Under the pieces are notes generated by a model. The model was not told the origin of the DNA and made no database searches. It saw nothing but the letters and a program-made list of their open reading frames with translations. Positions 1-11,463 of a stretch of 64,000 nucleotides of DNA are shown one piece after another. Position numbers and translations under genes: made by a program. How positions within the stretch are numbered: the stretch's first letter is position 1; every line of letters starts with the position of its first letter. Location of the stretch: positions 1-64,000 of the forward strand of contig NZ_MVDI01000012.1 in the NCBI RefSeq assembly GCF_002939305.1, in the 5' to 3' direction. Source of the stretch: Chroococcidiopsis sp. TS-821. GTDB taxonomy: Bacteria; Cyanobacteriota; Cyanobacteriia; Cyanobacteriales; Chroococcidiopsidaceae.

Positions 1-117
1 TTTCATGATGTGCCACAAGATTGGCTTGCCCCCGATCTCTACCATCGGCTTCGGTTTGATTGTTGTCTCTTCACTGATCCTTGTCCCCAATCCCCCTGCT
101 AGTATTACCGCTTTCAT
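1..117 (-). CDS. rfbF: Glucose-1-phosphate cytidylyltransferase, N-terminal part (partial)
   Basis: Reading the minus strand from the ATG at 117 gives 39 open codons to the window edge. The N-terminus has the nucleotidyltransferase signature AGGLGTR followed by [18 protein letters not shown], typical of RfbF. The family makes CDP-glucose from glucose-1-phosphate and CTP, the first step towards CDP-linked 3,6-dideoxyhexoses and other sugars of surface polysaccharides. Only the nucleotide-binding start is inside the window, so activity and full length cannot be judged. A related nucleotidyltransferase is possible, but [15 protein letters not shown] favours RfbF. Confidence 0.85.
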   Translation of the reverse strand, partial: MKAVILAGGLGTRISEETTIKPKPMVEIGGKPILWHIMK

Positions 118-318
118 TGGTTTTCCTATAGTTTTTTATTAGAGCTAGGCGTAATTCGTAAACTTAACTTTCTACGTACCTATACTAATGCGGAGGTTAT
201 GGATGAAACCGTAAAGAATGCGTGAACAATGAGCGTTTTCTCTAAAAATTTGGTGAAAATGTAAAGTATTAAAACTAGCAAGATATTAAAAAATCTGCAT
301 TGCATTACCTGAAGGTGC

Positions 319-353
319 AAAAAAAATAGGCTGTGGTCTTCCCCCAAAGCCTA
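319..353 (-). terminator. Intrinsic terminator downstream of clpB
   Basis: On the minus strand TAGGCT (353-348) pairs with AGCCTA (332-327). An inner TGG/CCA extends the stem after one mismatch, and a run of eight T follows. It lies 26 bases after the clpB stop codon, where a factor-independent terminator is expected. The rest of the 118-378 spacer is AT-rich and shows nothing else. Confidence 0.75.
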
Positions 354-378
354 CTAATTATTGTGCGATTCGAATGAA

Positions 379-3039
379 TTAATTTCCGCGAGTGGCTTCG
401 GTAAGTACTGAGCGATCGCTGTGAGTTTTTCCTTGCGAATTAAAAGTAAGACTACCATCAAGATAGTCAACTAGAATTGTTTCTCCTTCATCAAAGGCAT
501 TTTCTAATAATTTAGTCGCAAGTGGATTTTCGAGTTCGCGCTGGATGGCACGCTTGAGAGGACGAGCACCGTAAACTGGATCGTAACCAACATCTACTAA
601 ATAGGCTTCAGCCGCTGGAGTTAACTCTAAGCCAAGTTTTTGTTCGGCTAAAAGTTTTTGGACGCGCTTGAGTTGAATGCGAATAATTTGTCCGAGTTCG
701 TTGCGGTTGAGCGTATGGAACAGAATAATATCATCAACGCGATTGAGAAACTCTGGACGAAAGTGCGATCGCAACGCATCCATAACGCGTTTGTGCATAA
801 CTTCATACTTGCTATCGTCACCGGACACATCTAGAATATGCTCGCTACCGATGTTACTCGTCATCACAATCACGGTGTTGCGAAAATCGACTAATCTGCC
901 TTGCGAATCGGTGATACGTCCGTCATCAAGAACTTGCAACAAGATATTAAAAACATCTGGGTGAGCTTTTTCAACTTCATCTAATAGCACCACTGAATAA
1001 GGACGACGACGAATTGCTTCAGAAAGTTGTCCTCCCTCTTCGTATCCAACGTACCCTGGAGGCGCGCCAACTAAACGCGAAACCGAGTGTTTTTCCATGT
1101 ACTCGGACATATCTAAGCGTACCAAAGCATCATCCGAATCAAAGAGAAACTCAGCTAAAGCACGGGCGAGTTCAGTTTTTCCTACCCCTGTAGGTCCCAT
1201 AAACAAGAACGAACCAATCGGACGACCAGGGTCTTTCATTCCGGCGCGCGCGCGGCGAATCGCAGCTGATACCGCTGATACAGCTTCGGATTGTCCGATG
1301 ACGCGCTCGTGTAAATGACTTTCGAGTTGCAAGAGTTTTTGTCGTTCGGATGCTAATAGGCGGTTAACGGGAATTCCCGTCCATTTAGCGACAATTTCTG
1401 CAATATCGGCTTCGGTGACTTCTTCGCGCAGCAGCGTTGAACCACGCGCTTGCAAATCGATCAGCATCGTTTCTTTAGCTTCGCGATCGCGGCGGACTCC
1501 TTCGAGTTTTCCATACTTAAGCTGCGCTGCTTTATTTAGATCGTACGCGCGTTCGGCTTGTTCGATTTGGACTTGCAGTGCATTTTCTTCTTTCTTCAAA
1601 GCACTAATAGCATCGAGAAGTTGTTTTTCACCTTGCCATTGCGCATTGAGTTCCTGCTGTTTGGCTTTGAGTGCGGTGATTTCTTGCTCGATGCGTTCTA
1701 AACGTTCGCGATTTTTCGCCGCGCGTTGGTCTTCACCTGCAACCGACAGCTTTTCCATTTCTAGCTGCATCAACCGTCGATCGATTGCTTCAACTTCTGA
1801 CGGCTTGGAGGTAATTTCCATTTTTAATTGCGCCGCCGCTTCATCGACTAAATCGATGGCTTTATCGGGTAAGAAGCGATCGCTGATGTAACGATTGGAA
1901 AGTGTCGCCGCTGCAACGAGGGCTGAATCAGTAATTTTAACGCTGTGATGCACCTCGTAACGTTGCTTGAGTCCCCGCAAAATTGAGATTGTTGTTTCTA
2001 CTGAAGGTTGATCGACAAAAACTTGTTGAAAACGGCGTTCTAAAGCCGCATCTTTTTCGATGTATTTACGGTACTCGTCTAAAGTCGTTGCGCCAATACA
2101 ACGTAGTTCGCCGCGGGCGAGCATCGGTTTAAGTAAATTTCCCGCATCCATCGCGCCTTGCGTCGTTCCACCCGTACCAACAACGGTATGTAATTCGTCG
2201 ATAAATAAGACAATTTGACCGTTGGAATCGGTGACTTCGCGTAATACAGTTCGCAAGCGGTCTTCAAATTCACCGCGATATTTAGCACCCGCAATTAAAC
2301 TACCAATATCTAAGGCAATTAATTGGCGGTTTTTCAGCGATTCGGGAACGTCGCCATTAATTATTCGTTGCGCTAAACCTTCGGCGATCGCAGTTTTACC
2401 AACACCAGGTTCGCCAATCAACACAGGATTATTTTTACTACGACGCGACAATACCTGAATCACCCGCCGAATTTCGTCATCGCGTCCAATCACGGGGTCA
2501 AGTCTACCTGCTTTTGCTTGTTCGGTGAGGTCGCGCCCATATTTGGTTAAAGCTTCATAGCGGGCTTCAGGAGTAGGATCGGTTACTTTCTGGCTACCTC
2601 GAATTGCTTTAATTGCAGCCTCTAGTTTTGCTTTATCTAAGTTTAACCCTCGAAATAAACGGCGACCGATTCGCTCGTCATCAGCAAAGGCTAGCAAAAA
2701 ATGTTCAACCGAAATTAGGCTATCTTCCATTGCCACTCTAGCCGCCTCGGCGCGATCGAGCATAACGTCGAGGGCGCGACCGAGATACAGTTGGTCAGCT
2801 TTTCCTAAAAACTTAGGTTGGCGTTTGGTAAAGGCTTCGAGTTGTTGGAGAACTTGTGTAGCTTCGACACCAGAACGATTGAGAAACCGGTGTGCTATCC
2901 CTTTTTGATCTTCTAAGAGGGCGATCATCAGATGTTCGACTTCCATCTGTTGTTGTTGGAAGCGACGAGTCACATCTTGCGATTGAACGATGGCTTCCCA
3001 AGCTTTATCAGTGAACTTACTAGGATCGGTAGGCTGCAT
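379..3039 (-). CDS. clpB: ATP-dependent disaggregase ClpB
   Basis: At 886 residues this is full length for the Hsp100 disaggregase, a cytosolic hexamer that threads aggregated proteins with DnaK help. Residues 1-150 are the double Clp-N repeat. The first AAA+ module has Walker A GEPGVGKT and Walker [10 protein letters not shown] long charged coiled coil (about 405-525) is the ClpB-specific M domain, which separates it from ClpC/ClpA. The second AAA+ module has GPTGVGKT and [15 protein letters not shown]. Cyanobacteria usually have two clpB genes; the N-terminal [17 protein letters not shown] resembles the heat-inducible ClpB1 type, but assignment to clpB1 or clpB2 is inference. A strong terminator follows; no clear CIRCE operator was seen upstream. 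Confidence 0.95.
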   Translation of the reverse strand: MQPTDPSKFTDKAWEAIVQSQDVTRRFQQQQMEVEHLMIALLEDQKGIAHRFLNRSGVEATQVLQQLEAFTKRQPKFLGKADQLYLGRALDVMLDRAEAARVAMEDSLISVEHFLLAFADDERIGRRLFRGLNLDKAKLEAAIKAIRGSQKVTDPTPEARYEALTKYGRDLTEQAKAGRLDPVIGRDDEIRRVIQVLSRRSKNNPVLIGEPGVGKTAIAEGLAQRIINGDVPESLKNRQLIALDIGSLIAGAKYRGEFEDRLRTVLREVTDSNGQIVLFIDELHTVVGTGGTTQGAMDAGNLLKPMLARGELRCIGATTLDEYRKYIEKDAALERRFQQVFVDQPSVETTISILRGLKQRYEVHHSVKITDSALVAAATLSNRYISDRFLPDKAIDLVDEAAAQLKMEITSKPSEVEAIDRRLMQLEMEKLSVAGEDQRAAKNRERLERIEQEITALKAKQQELNAQWQGEKQLLDAISALKKEENALQVQIEQAERAYDLNKAAQLKYGKLEGVRRDREAKETMLIDLQARGSTLLREEVTEADIAEIVAKWTGIPVNRLLASERQKLLQLESHLHERVIGQSEAVSAVSAAIRRARAGMKDPGRPIGSFLFMGPTGVGKTELARALAEFLFDSDDALVRLDMSEYMEKHSVSRLVGAPPGYVGYEEGGQLSEAIRRRPYSVVLLDEVEKAHPDVFNILLQVLDDGRITDSQGRLVDFRNTVIVMTSNIGSEHILDVSGDDSKYEVMHKRVMDALRSHFRPEFLNRVDDIILFHTLNRNELGQIIRIQLKRVQKLLAEQKLGLELTPAAEAYLVDVGYDPVYGARPLKRAIQRELENPLATKLLENAFDEGETILVDYLDGSLTFNSQGKTHSDRSVLTEATRGN

Positions 3040-3087
3040 TTTGACGATTTATTATTATGATGTAGGCTTTGAGATAGGAGATTTTAG

Positions 3088-4662
3088 TTAAAAAGAAAAT
3101 ACTGTGCGCAGAGTACCTTGCCAAATGGTGCCGCTGGAACGGTCGTTGTTTGCGTATTTCACGAGTTGCAGGGCAGGAGTAACACTAATATTTTCGCTTA
3201 GAGTCAAATTGTAGAATGCTTCGACATTTGTTTGAGTAGCATTACCTAGATCCCTTTCAATAAAAGGTTGACCAAAAGCAATTCCGGCAATTGTTCCAGG
3301 AATTGCTAAATTGCGTACGGTTAAACCAACTGCCCACGCGCTAGGATTTAGGTCAAGTTCTTGCGCAATAGCAGTGTTAAACCCTTGATAGCTGCCAAAG
3401 CCGAAGCGTCCATAAACCGCAGCATTGCGATTGAAAGCATATTCAGCGTTGATCCCCGCAGCTTGAATATCGGTGTTGTTAATCACAGCATTAGTATATT
3501 GCAGTCGTACGGCTAAGTTAGCACTAGAAGAATATTCCAATTCCACACTGCCTTGATAGCGATCGCTAAACAATCCTCCTTGAGTAAGGGTTGTTGAATT
3601 AGGTTGATGACTATCCGCTGCGATGTAAAGCGATCGCACCGTAAACGCACCGCCGTTGATATTCCACGCCACCGCTGCACCTGCACCACCTTCGCGGTCA
3701 ATCTGATTTTGGATAATCAACGGATTATTTATCAAAAAGCTGGAGCTAAAATCAACAGCCGGATTATTTGCAAAGCGATTGCGGTCAATAAAATCACTCG
3801 GAGACATTTTCGCTCCTAGTGTAACTGCCAAGTCGTTACTCGGACGAAATGTGTAATAAAGTCGCCGCAACCGCAGACGATCGTCAATCTCCGCGTACGC
3901 TAAGCCCCCACCATCAGCGAGTAAACCACTTGTTCCCAAAAGATTTTGTTCGCGGTTGTGCGCGACAGAAACTGCATCTTGTCCGCGATTACCCGCTTCG
4001 AGTTGTGTTAGCAAAAGATCGCGTCCCGCAAAACTTGTTAATAAATTCAGTCGCTGTCTAGAAACTACCGCAGCGTTTGCATCCGTACCATCGGTAAAGC
4101 CCACAATAACTTCGCCATTCAGCTTTGTTGTGGTGGAAAACTGGCTAGATTCTAAGAGGTTTGTGCGACTCTGGATCGTGTCAAGTCGAGCGTTCGTTTC
4201 TTGTAGTACTGAATTGTATTCTCTTTGCAACCGCTGTAGTATCGTCAAATCTTCTTGACTTACTTGCACCGCTTCACTGGCGATGAGTGTATTGACTTGA
4301 TTGAGAACTTGATTCAGCGCCGCCGCAAATTCATAACGTGAAAGTGGGCGATCGCCGCGAAACGTGCGATCGCTCAATCCAATCAGAACACCATAGCGCG
4401 AAGCCAGCGAAAGCATTGCCTGCACTTCCCAATCGCTTGGTGCTATTTCATCAACTAACTCACGCACAGCAGGGATGCGGGTCATCAAGGCTGTTGTAGA
4501 GTTTCCACTTTCAGGTGAGATTTCCTGACAACTAGCAACCGCATAGGGAATTTGTGTCTGTACCAGCGGCACAGGGTTAGCGCTAACTGGCACAGTTTGG
4601 CTCAACACCGCCCAACTTGTCATTCCAGTTAACCAGTACCAAGCAGTCCACCACTTTGGCAT
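3088..4662 (-). CDS. SLH-domain OprB-type outer-membrane porin
   Basis: This 524-residue protein has the standard plan of cyanobacterial outer-membrane porins. A signal peptide (about 1-28, cleavage near VSA-NP) comes first. One S-layer-homology domain (about 72-115) is expected to bind peptidoglycan-linked polymer. A short coiled coil (about 125-165) follows, then an OprB-like beta-barrel ending in Phe, the usual outer-membrane C-terminal residue. Homologues are annotated as iron-uptake or carbohydrate porins and pass small ions; the substrate cannot be read from sequence. The start lies nine bases after gloA and the stop 48 bases before clpB, all on one strand, but their functions do not obviously connect. 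Confidence 0.88.
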   Translation of the reverse strand: MPKWWTAWYWLTGMTSWAVLSQTVPVSANPVPLVQTQIPYAVASCQEISPESGNSTTALMTRIPAVRELVDEIAPSDWEVQAMLSLASRYGVLIGLSDRTFRGDRPLSRYEFAAALNQVLNQVNTLIASEAVQVSQEDLTILQRLQREYNSVLQETNARLDTIQSRTNLLESSQFSTTTKLNGEVIVGFTDGTDANAAVVSRQRLNLLTSFAGRDLLLTQLEAGNRGQDAVSVAHNREQNLLGTSGLLADGGGLAYAEIDDRLRLRRLYYTFRPSNDLAVTLGAKMSPSDFIDRNRFANNPAVDFSSSFLINNPLIIQNQIDREGGAGAAVAWNINGGAFTVRSLYIAADSHQPNSTTLTQGGLFSDRYQGSVELEYSSSANLAVRLQYTNAVINNTDIQAAGINAEYAFNRNAAVYGRFGFGSYQGFNTAIAQELDLNPSAWAVGLTVRNLAIPGTIAGIAFGQPFIERDLGNATQTNVEAFYNLTLSENISVTPALQLVKYANNDRSSGTIWQGTLRTVFSF

Positions 4663-4671
4663 GGCGAAGTA

Positions 4672-5103
4672 CTACTGAGATACTAACTGCGGTTGTTCTG
4701 CTTGTTCTGTAGTTCCTTGAGTACCCAGTTGAATAAGCTCTACTTTATACCCGTTGGGATCTTCTACAAAAGCAATCACTGTAGAACCGTGTTTCATTGG
4801 TCCTGGTTCGCGGACAACTTTACCGCCACGATCTTTAATTTCCTCACAAGTACCATAAATATCGTCAACACCAATGGCAATATGACCATAAGCATCGCCT
4901 AAGTCGTATTTATCCGTACCCCAGTTATAAGTCAGCTCCAAGACGGTGTGGTCTGATTCGTCGCCGTAACCGACAAATGCTAGCGTAAACTCGCCGCCAG
5001 GATAATCTTTTTTCCGCAGTAGTTTCATGCCTAAAATATCACAGTAAAATTTCAGCGATTCTTCCAAATTCCCGACGCGTAACATTGTGTGTAGTAATCT
5101 CAT
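4672..5103 (-). CDS. gloA: Lactoylglutathione lyase (glyoxalase I)
   Basis: Glyoxalase I converts the methylglyoxal-glutathione hemithioacetal into S-lactoylglutathione, detoxifying a by-product of sugar metabolism in the cytosol. From the ATG at 5103 the protein has 143 residues, and the metal ligands fall at His5, Glu56, His74 and Glu122, the same positions as in the Ni-dependent Escherichia coli enzyme. This start is chosen because AGGAG lies seven bases upstream and the protein then begins [10 protein letters not shown] like its homologues. An upstream in-frame start at 5184 would add 27 unconserved residues. The last ~15 residues are Gln/Glu-rich and variable. Confidence 0.93.
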   Translation of the reverse strand: MRLLHTMLRVGNLEESLKFYCDILGMKLLRKKDYPGGEFTLAFVGYGDESDHTVLELTYNWGTDKYDLGDAYGHIAIGVDDIYGTCEEIKDRGGKVVREPGPMKHGSTVIAFVEDPNGYKVELIQLGTQGTTEQAEQPQLVSQ

Positions 5104-5294
5104 GACAAACTCCTGATGTCCTTTTTTCATTGTAAAGAGCGCAGCTAGCACGTCTAGAGGAGTGATACAACAAATGCAGCGCAAGCTAGGAGGATAGAAC
5201 TGATCGCCAAAGTCCGATCTCGCAACCCAAAAAAGTGATCTAAACCCCTATCCTAACTATCAAACTTGACCGTAGCATCAATAAATTGACAAAG

Positions 5295-6686
<1,392 letters not shown>

Positions 6687-6696
6687 ATTATAGCAG

Positions 6697-6781
6697 GGGA
6701 GCAGAGGAGCCTGTGCCGTGCAGGGGTTTCCCCCGTTGAGGCGACTGGCGCGGGCAGGGGAGCAGAGGACGCAGAGGAAAA
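6697..6781. repeat. Purine-rich dispersed intergenic repeat
   Basis: Two GCAGGGGAGCAGAGGA units flank a GC-rich core containing GGGTTTCCCCCGTTGAGGCG. The segment is non-coding and lies between the convergent ends of eno and argC. Similar GGAGCAGAGGA-type stretches or their complements occur at 18636-18690, 20128-20160, 22981-23005 and 58475-58512. The core looks like a separate, more palindromic module. Confidence 0.5.
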
Positions 6782-6837
6782 TATAGTGTTTTCTATATAA
6801 CTCAAAACTCATCACCCTTCCACTCACCCCTTCCTCT

Positions 6838-7896
6838 TCAAGGATAAAACGCGAGTTTTGGTAGTCCTAGCGTTTCTTCCCAGCCCATCATGATGTTTAG
6901 GCACTGAATCGCTTGTCCAGCTTGACCTTTAATCAAGTTATCAATCGCGGACATGACGATCGCTCTACCTGTGCGTTGGTCAACTTCGATGCCGATGTAA
7001 CATAAATTACTACCACACGCCCATTTGGTTTGCGGATACACGCCGCTATTGCAAATCGTCACCCAAGGACAGTTGCGGTAAAAGGCTTTGAAGATCGTAA
7101 TCAAGTCGTCGCGGACTAACCCAGGGTCGCGTAATGTTGCGTACACTGTTGCCAAAATGCCGCGTACCATCGGAATCAGATGCGGGGTAAACTGTACCAT
7201 CACTTCATGACCAGCTAAATCGCTGCAAATTTGCTCGATTTCTGGGATATGACGGTGACGGGCGACACCGTATGCTGCTAACGAATTATCGGCTTCGGCG
7301 AGTAATAACCCTGTTTTTGCTTGACGTCCGCCGCCCGAAGTTCCTGATTTCGCGTCAATAATCGCAGTCTCAGGTACAATTAACCCTTGCTTGAGTAGAG
7401 GAGCAAGTGCTAGTAAACTCGCAGTGGGATAGCACCCAGGACAGCCGATCAATTGGCTATTAGCAATGCGATCGCGGTACAGTTCCGGTAAGCCATAAAC
7501 TGCTTTCGCTGCAATTTGGCGATCGCTGCGTTCAGTTCCATACCAATTTTTATAAGTTTCTAAATCAAAAAACCGATAATCGGCACTTAAATCGAGTACT
7601 TTACATCCTTTTTCTATTAAAGTGGGTGTCATTTGACAGGCAAGACCGTTTGGCAGCGACAGAAATACCACTTGACAACGAGCAGCAATTGTGCTTGTTT
7701 CTACTGGCTCAATGGCAAGGTCAACTTGATGCGCTAAATGCGGATAGAGATCGGCAAAGGTTTTGCCCGCACTACTCTCGCCGCCTAAATACGCTATTTC
7801 GACTTTGGGATGATCTTGCAGAAGTCGTACTAGCTGCACCCCGCCGTAGCCTGAAGCGCCCACAATTCCGACGGAAACGCGCCCCATATCGCCCAT
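6838..7896 (-). CDS. argC: N-acetyl-gamma-glutamyl-phosphate reductase
   Basis: ArgC reduces N-acetylglutamyl-phosphate to the semialdehyde with NADPH in arginine synthesis. The protein is 352 residues, the standard length. The nucleotide-binding loop [13 protein letters not shown] is at residues 9-21. The catalytic Cys sits in the signature [11 protein letters not shown], and the partner His region is [11 protein letters not shown] near residue 220. A second Met ([10 protein letters not shown]) three codons downstream is an equally possible start. It has no arginine-pathway neighbours here, as is common in cyanobacteria. Confidence 0.95.
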   Translation of the reverse strand: MGDMGRVSVGIVGASGYGGVQLVRLLQDHPKVEIAYLGGESSAGKTFADLYPHLAHQVDLAIEPVETSTIAARCQVVFLSLPNGLACQMTPTLIEKGCKVLDLSADYRFFDLETYKNWYGTERSDRQIAAKAVYGLPELYRDRIANSQLIGCPGCYPTASLLALAPLLKQGLIVPETAIIDAKSGTSGGGRQAKTGLLLAEADNSLAAYGVARHRHIPEIEQICSDLAGHEVMVQFTPHLIPMVRGILATVYATLRDPGLVRDDLITIFKAFYRNCPWVTICNSGVYPQTKWACGSNLCYIGIEVDQRTGRAIVMSAIDNLIKGQAGQAIQCLNIMMGWEETLGLPKLAFYP

Positions 7897-8035
7897 GATG
7901 CAAAATTCCTATACACTTACAAATTGGAAAAAAGGATCCGCTTTCGCTGCATTGTAGTACTAAAACAGAAGTTTAGGCGCATCAATTTTGGCAGATTTGG
8001 GGAAAAAGTGGCTAATGACTAAATTTTGGTAGCGC

Positions 8036-8139
8036 TTGGTAATTGGTAATCGGTAACGGGATTAGCCCAACAAAAGCTATAAAATGTTATCCATAAAGTA
8101 CTTACTTCAGTTCACCCAATTACCCATCACCTATTACCT
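8036..8139. repeat. Inverted GGTAAT / ATTACC intergenic element
   Basis: The 339-base spacer 7897-8235 between divergent argC and ribBA holds this element. TTGGTAATTGGTAATCGGTAA on the left is answered by ACCCAATTACCCATCACCTA on the right as an imperfect inverted repeat. It belongs to the same family as 5295-5380. No riboswitch or clear promoter could be recognised in the remaining spacer. Confidence 0.5.
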
Positions 8140-8235
8140 TCAGGGTAATTGCGTTGAGAGCGCGATATCTTAACTCCAATTGGAGCTACAATCAAGGAAA
8201 AGCTTCCTTTAAAAAAGTTTACGGTCTACTTATCT

Positions 8236-9939
8236 GTGCAGCAGCCTAAAACCACCTCTAATCCGTTTCAGTTTGATTCGATAGAAGCAGCGTTAGCAGA
8301 CCTCAAAGCCGGTCGTTGTCTCGTGGTGGTGGATGATGAAAGCCGAGAAAATGAGGGTGACTTGATCTGCGCCGCGCAATTTGCTACGCCAAGTACGATT
8401 AATTTTATGGCAGTGGAAGCACGGGGGTTGATTTGTCTAGCGATGACGGGCGATCGCCTAGATGAATTAGATTTGCCCTTAATGGTGAGCACCATCCCCA
8501 TTCCAGAAAGTCACAATACTCCCTTTACCAACCAAACCGCGTTTACGATTAGTATTGATGCTGCGCCACACTTGGGCGTGACTACTGGTATTTCTGCCGA
8601 AGACCGCGCTCGCACAATTCAAGTAGCGATCAATCCCGCAACACGTCCCGAAGATTTGCGCCGTCCGGGTCATATTTTCCCAATCCGCGCGCGCGAAGGT
8701 GGCGTATTAAAACGCGCGGGTCATACTGAAGCTGCGGTAGACTTAGCACGTTTAGCCGGACTTTATCCAGCAGGAGTGATTTGCGAAATCCAAAATAGTG
8801 ACGGCTCAATGGCACGCTTACCACAGTTGATTGAATATGCCAAGCGCCACGACCTAAAAATTATCAGTATTGCGGATCTTATCAGTTACCGTCTGAAACA
8901 CGATCGCCTGGTACGTCGTGAAACGGTGACGCAGTTACCAACGCAGTTTGGACATTTCCAAATCTACGGCTACCGCCACACGCTCGATAACTCCGAACAC
9001 GTGGCGATTGTCAAAGGCGATCCCGCGACTTTTGCCAACCAACCTGTCATGGTGCGGATGCACTCAGAATGCTTAACAGGTGATGCTTTAGGTTCACTGC
9101 GCTGCGATTGTCGGATGCAGCTGCAAGCGGCGTTGAAAATGATCGAAAATGCGGGAAGTGGAGTTGTCGTTTACCTGCGACAAGAAGGTCGCGGAATTGG
9201 ACTGATTAACAAGTTAAAAGCTTACTCGTTACAAGATATGGGCTTGGATACGGTGGAAGCCAACGAACGCTTGGGCTTTCCTGCGGATTTGCGTAACTAT
9301 GGTATGGGGGCGCAAATGTTGATGGATTTGGGAATTCATCAAATTCGCCTGATTACCAATAACCCGCGCAAAATTGCTGGACTGAAGGGCTATGGTTTGG
9401 AAGTTGTCGATCGCGTCCCGTTACTGATTGAAGCGACAGACTACAACTCAAACTACCTAGCAACAAAAGCACAAAAGCTAGGTCATATGTTGTTACAAAC
9501 TTACCTTGTCACAGTCGCCATTCACTGGCGCGACGAACTCAACTCCGTAACAGAACGCTATGAACGATTAGAGAAAGTTCGTCATATTGTCAAAATGCAT
9601 AACTTGTTGCTACAAGAAGAAGCAAGACCTGTTGCGATCGCTCTTTTTGGCAAACCTTCACTGACAGTTCATTTAGGATTAGATCAACCTCATCTTGCCG
9701 CACCAGATTGGTATCGTAATAGTGGTCATCCCTACGTGGAAGCGATCGCGCGAATTCTCGATGATTTGGTGACTCTGCCTTACATTCGCCAGCTTGAATT
9801 TTTAGTTGCTTCGGGTAGCGACCCCTTGGCTAACTTACAGGTGCAGCTAGATCGGCAGAAGTTAAGTGCAGAGCAATTACCTTCTAGCGTTTGCCGTAAG
9901 CTGGAAACGCAAAAAATCTACAGTTTTGGAGAACTGTAA
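8236..9939 (+). CDS. ribBA: Bifunctional DHBP synthase / GTP cyclohydrolase II, extended
   Basis: The protein makes both riboflavin precursors. Residues ~10-210 are 3,4-dihydroxy-2-butanone-4-phosphate synthase, with the acidic [11 protein letters not shown] loop and RPGHIFPI. Residues ~215-415 are GTP cyclohydrolase II, with the zinc-binding Cys cluster in [17 protein letters not shown] and the QEGRGIGL loop. About 150 further residues (~415-567) form a C-terminal extension without recognisable catalytic motifs. Standard RibBA proteins are about 400 residues; extended forms occur in cyanobacteria and the role of the tail is unknown. The start codon is GTG at 8236. Confidence 0.94.
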   Translation: MQQPKTTSNPFQFDSIEAALADLKAGRCLVVVDDESRENEGDLICAAQFATPSTINFMAVEARGLICLAMTGDRLDELDLPLMVSTIPIPESHNTPFTNQTAFTISIDAAPHLGVTTGISAEDRARTIQVAINPATRPEDLRRPGHIFPIRAREGGVLKRAGHTEAAVDLARLAGLYPAGVICEIQNSDGSMARLPQLIEYAKRHDLKIISIADLISYRLKHDRLVRRETVTQLPTQFGHFQIYGYRHTLDNSEHVAIVKGDPATFANQPVMVRMHSECLTGDALGSLRCDCRMQLQAALKMIENAGSGVVVYLRQEGRGIGLINKLKAYSLQDMGLDTVEANERLGFPADLRNYGMGAQMLMDLGIHQIRLITNNPRKIAGLKGYGLEVVDRVPLLIEATDYNSNYLATKAQKLGHMLLQTYLVTVAIHWRDELNSVTERYERLEKVRHIVKMHNLLLQEEARPVAIALFGKPSLTVHLGLDQPHLAAPDWYRNSGHPYVEAIARILDDLVTLPYIRQLEFLVASGSDPLANLQVQLDRQKLSAEQLPSSVCRKLETQKIYSFGEL

Positions 9940-9944
9940 GCTAA

Positions 9945-9966
9945 GGAAAAGGGAATTCCCCTTTCC
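9945..9966. terminator. Short palindrome between convergent ribBA and aldo/keto reductase
   Basis: GGAAAaGGG-AATT-CCCcTTTCC forms a near-perfect palindrome six bases after the ribBA stop and just before the convergent reductase stop. No long T-run follows on either strand, so a terminator role is only suggested by position. Confidence 0.35.
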
Positions 9967-9973
9967 CTACCTG

Positions 9974-10843
9974 TTAAGCTGACGCTCGATCTACTTGCTG
10001 AATTTCAGTGGCGGATAAAGTCACATTGAGCGACGCAACGGAATCTTCAATACTTGTCACCTTACTCGCACCAGGAATGGGGACAACACAAGGTGACTTA
10101 GCGCGCAGCCAGGCGAGAACAATTGCGTAGACTGAGACACCTTTTTCTTGAGCGAGATTTGCGATCGCCGGAATGTCTTCTAAACGACTGACGCGCCGAC
10201 TTCCACCTAAAGGACTCCACGGCAAAAACGTCAAACCTTCCTGTTCGCAGTATTCTAAAACCCCATCAAATTCTGGCTGACGATGCCAAGGATTGTACTG
10301 ATTTTGAACAGAGACAATCTCGACAACATCGCGTGCTTGCTTGATTTGGTCTACCGAGAAGTTAGAAACACCAACAAAGCGAATTAAACCGGATTCTACA
10401 GCTTCTTTAGCAGGTGTGAGTGCTTCCTCAATAGTGTAGTCGGGATCGGGGGCGTGATATTGCCAAACATCAATTGGCTTATTTCCACCTAACGCTTCAA
10501 AACTGACTCGAATGGTTTCACGCAAGTGTTCTGGATTACCATTACGCGTCCAATCGCCATTGGGGCGCATCAAACCACCTTTAGTTGCAACTGTCACCTT
10601 ACTTGTATCGCCTTCGTACTGCTGTAACGCTTTAGCAATCAATCGTTCATTGTGGTGCTTATCCGACTCATCCTTACAGTAAGAATCAGCAGTATCAATC
10701 AACGTTACACCTAAATCCAAAGCGCGATGAATGACCTCAATCGCTTGCGATTCTGGAGGTCGGTTACTCAAAGACATTGGCATTCCCCCCAAACCGATCG
10801 CACTGATTGTCACATCAGTATTTCCGAGTTGTGTTGTTTGCAT
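9974..10843 (-). CDS. Aldo/keto reductase
   Basis: This NAD(P)H-dependent oxidoreductase of the aldo/keto reductase superfamily has 289 residues from the ATG at 10843. That start is chosen because AGGAGA lies six bases upstream and the product begins MQTTQLGNTDVTISAIGLGG. The catalytic set is visible: Asp and Tyr in DTADSYCKDE, Lys in VATKGG, and His in WQYHAPDPD. The C-terminal PIPGASKVTSIEDSV is the NADP-binding segment. The substrate cannot be told from sequence. It is transcribed alone, followed upstream by a GNAT gene on the same strand. Confidence 0.9.
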   Translation of the reverse strand: MQTTQLGNTDVTISAIGLGGMPMSLSNRPPESQAIEVIHRALDLGVTLIDTADSYCKDESDKHHNERLIAKALQQYEGDTSKVTVATKGGLMRPNGDWTRNGNPEHLRETIRVSFEALGGNKPIDVWQYHAPDPDYTIEEALTPAKEAVESGLIRFVGVSNFSVDQIKQARDVVEIVSVQNQYNPWHRQPEFDGVLEYCEQEGLTFLPWSPLGGSRRVSRLEDIPAIANLAQEKGVSVYAIVLAWLRAKSPCVVPIPGASKVTSIEDSVASLNVTLSATEIQQVDRASA

Positions 10844-10972
10844 CGGTACTCTCCTAACATAATGAGCGATGATACTTTCCTTAGACGATCGAATCTCCAA
10901 GCTGAATACCTATATCTTGTGGTAAATCCTCGATCCATCACGCTAAGGGCTTGGCTCTGTCAAGCCGTTATG

Positions 10973-11452
10973 TCATCCTGTCAACTCGATCAACATCTCC
11001 ACAGTACTCACCCGAAAGCCACACGCACTAAATAATTTTCGCCCTGCTTCGTTAGCCGCCGCAGTATCCAACCGAATTTGCTGAACTTTGATGCGTTGAA
11101 AATGCTCAATCGCCAACATCACCATCTGTTTTGCAACTCCAGCATGACGATACTGTGGTTCTACCCATAAATCGTGAATAAAGCCAAATTCCCGCAAGCG
11201 ATAAATCGGAATTTCTCGCTCTACAGTACCGACTAAAAAAGCTCCCAGTTGCCCTGTTTGCTCGTTCTCAGCAACTAAAAATACACTTTTGTCATTTTTA
11301 GCCTGTGCGATTAACCATTGCTCATAACGCTGTTGCGGGTTGGGTAAGAAGCCATATTTAGCGCTGTCCCAAGTTTCGTGCAAAGCGCAGATTGATGCAA
11401 CCATGGGTAGAACAGCAGGGACATCAGTAGGTGTAGCAGGACGAATCTGCAT
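10973..11452 (-). CDS. GNAT-family N-acetyltransferase
   Basis: This 159-residue protein fits one GNAT domain, which transfers an acetyl group from acetyl-CoA to an amine. The CoA pyrophosphate-binding motif A is seen as VEPQYRHAGVAKQMV at about residues 95-110, and the C-terminal strand pair AANEAGRKLFSACGF is typical. The acceptor is unknown. The ABC permease gene upstream ends 11 bases before its start, so the two may be cotranscribed, but nothing links their functions. A GGCTTG/CAAGCC hairpin (10948-10966) follows the stop, without a T-run. Confidence 0.82.
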   Translation of the reverse strand: MQIRPATPTDVPAVLPMVASICALHETWDSAKYGFLPNPQQRYEQWLIAQAKNDKSVFLVAENEQTGQLGAFLVGTVEREIPIYRLREFGFIHDLWVEPQYRHAGVAKQMVMLAIEHFQRIKVQQIRLDTAAANEAGRKLFSACGFRVSTVEMLIELTG

Positions 11453-11463
11453 ATCGTTTCCAT

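Noticed and set aside
1415-1891. 158-codon plus-strand open frame opposite clpB, rich in Ser and Arg
   Set aside because: It is the complement of the coding frame of clpB. Composition (Ser, Arg, Cys) is that of antisense shadow frames and no ribosome site is seen.
7897-8235. FMN riboswitch upstream of ribBA
   Set aside because: No conserved RFN-element core could be recognised; the spacer is instead occupied by a dispersed repeat.
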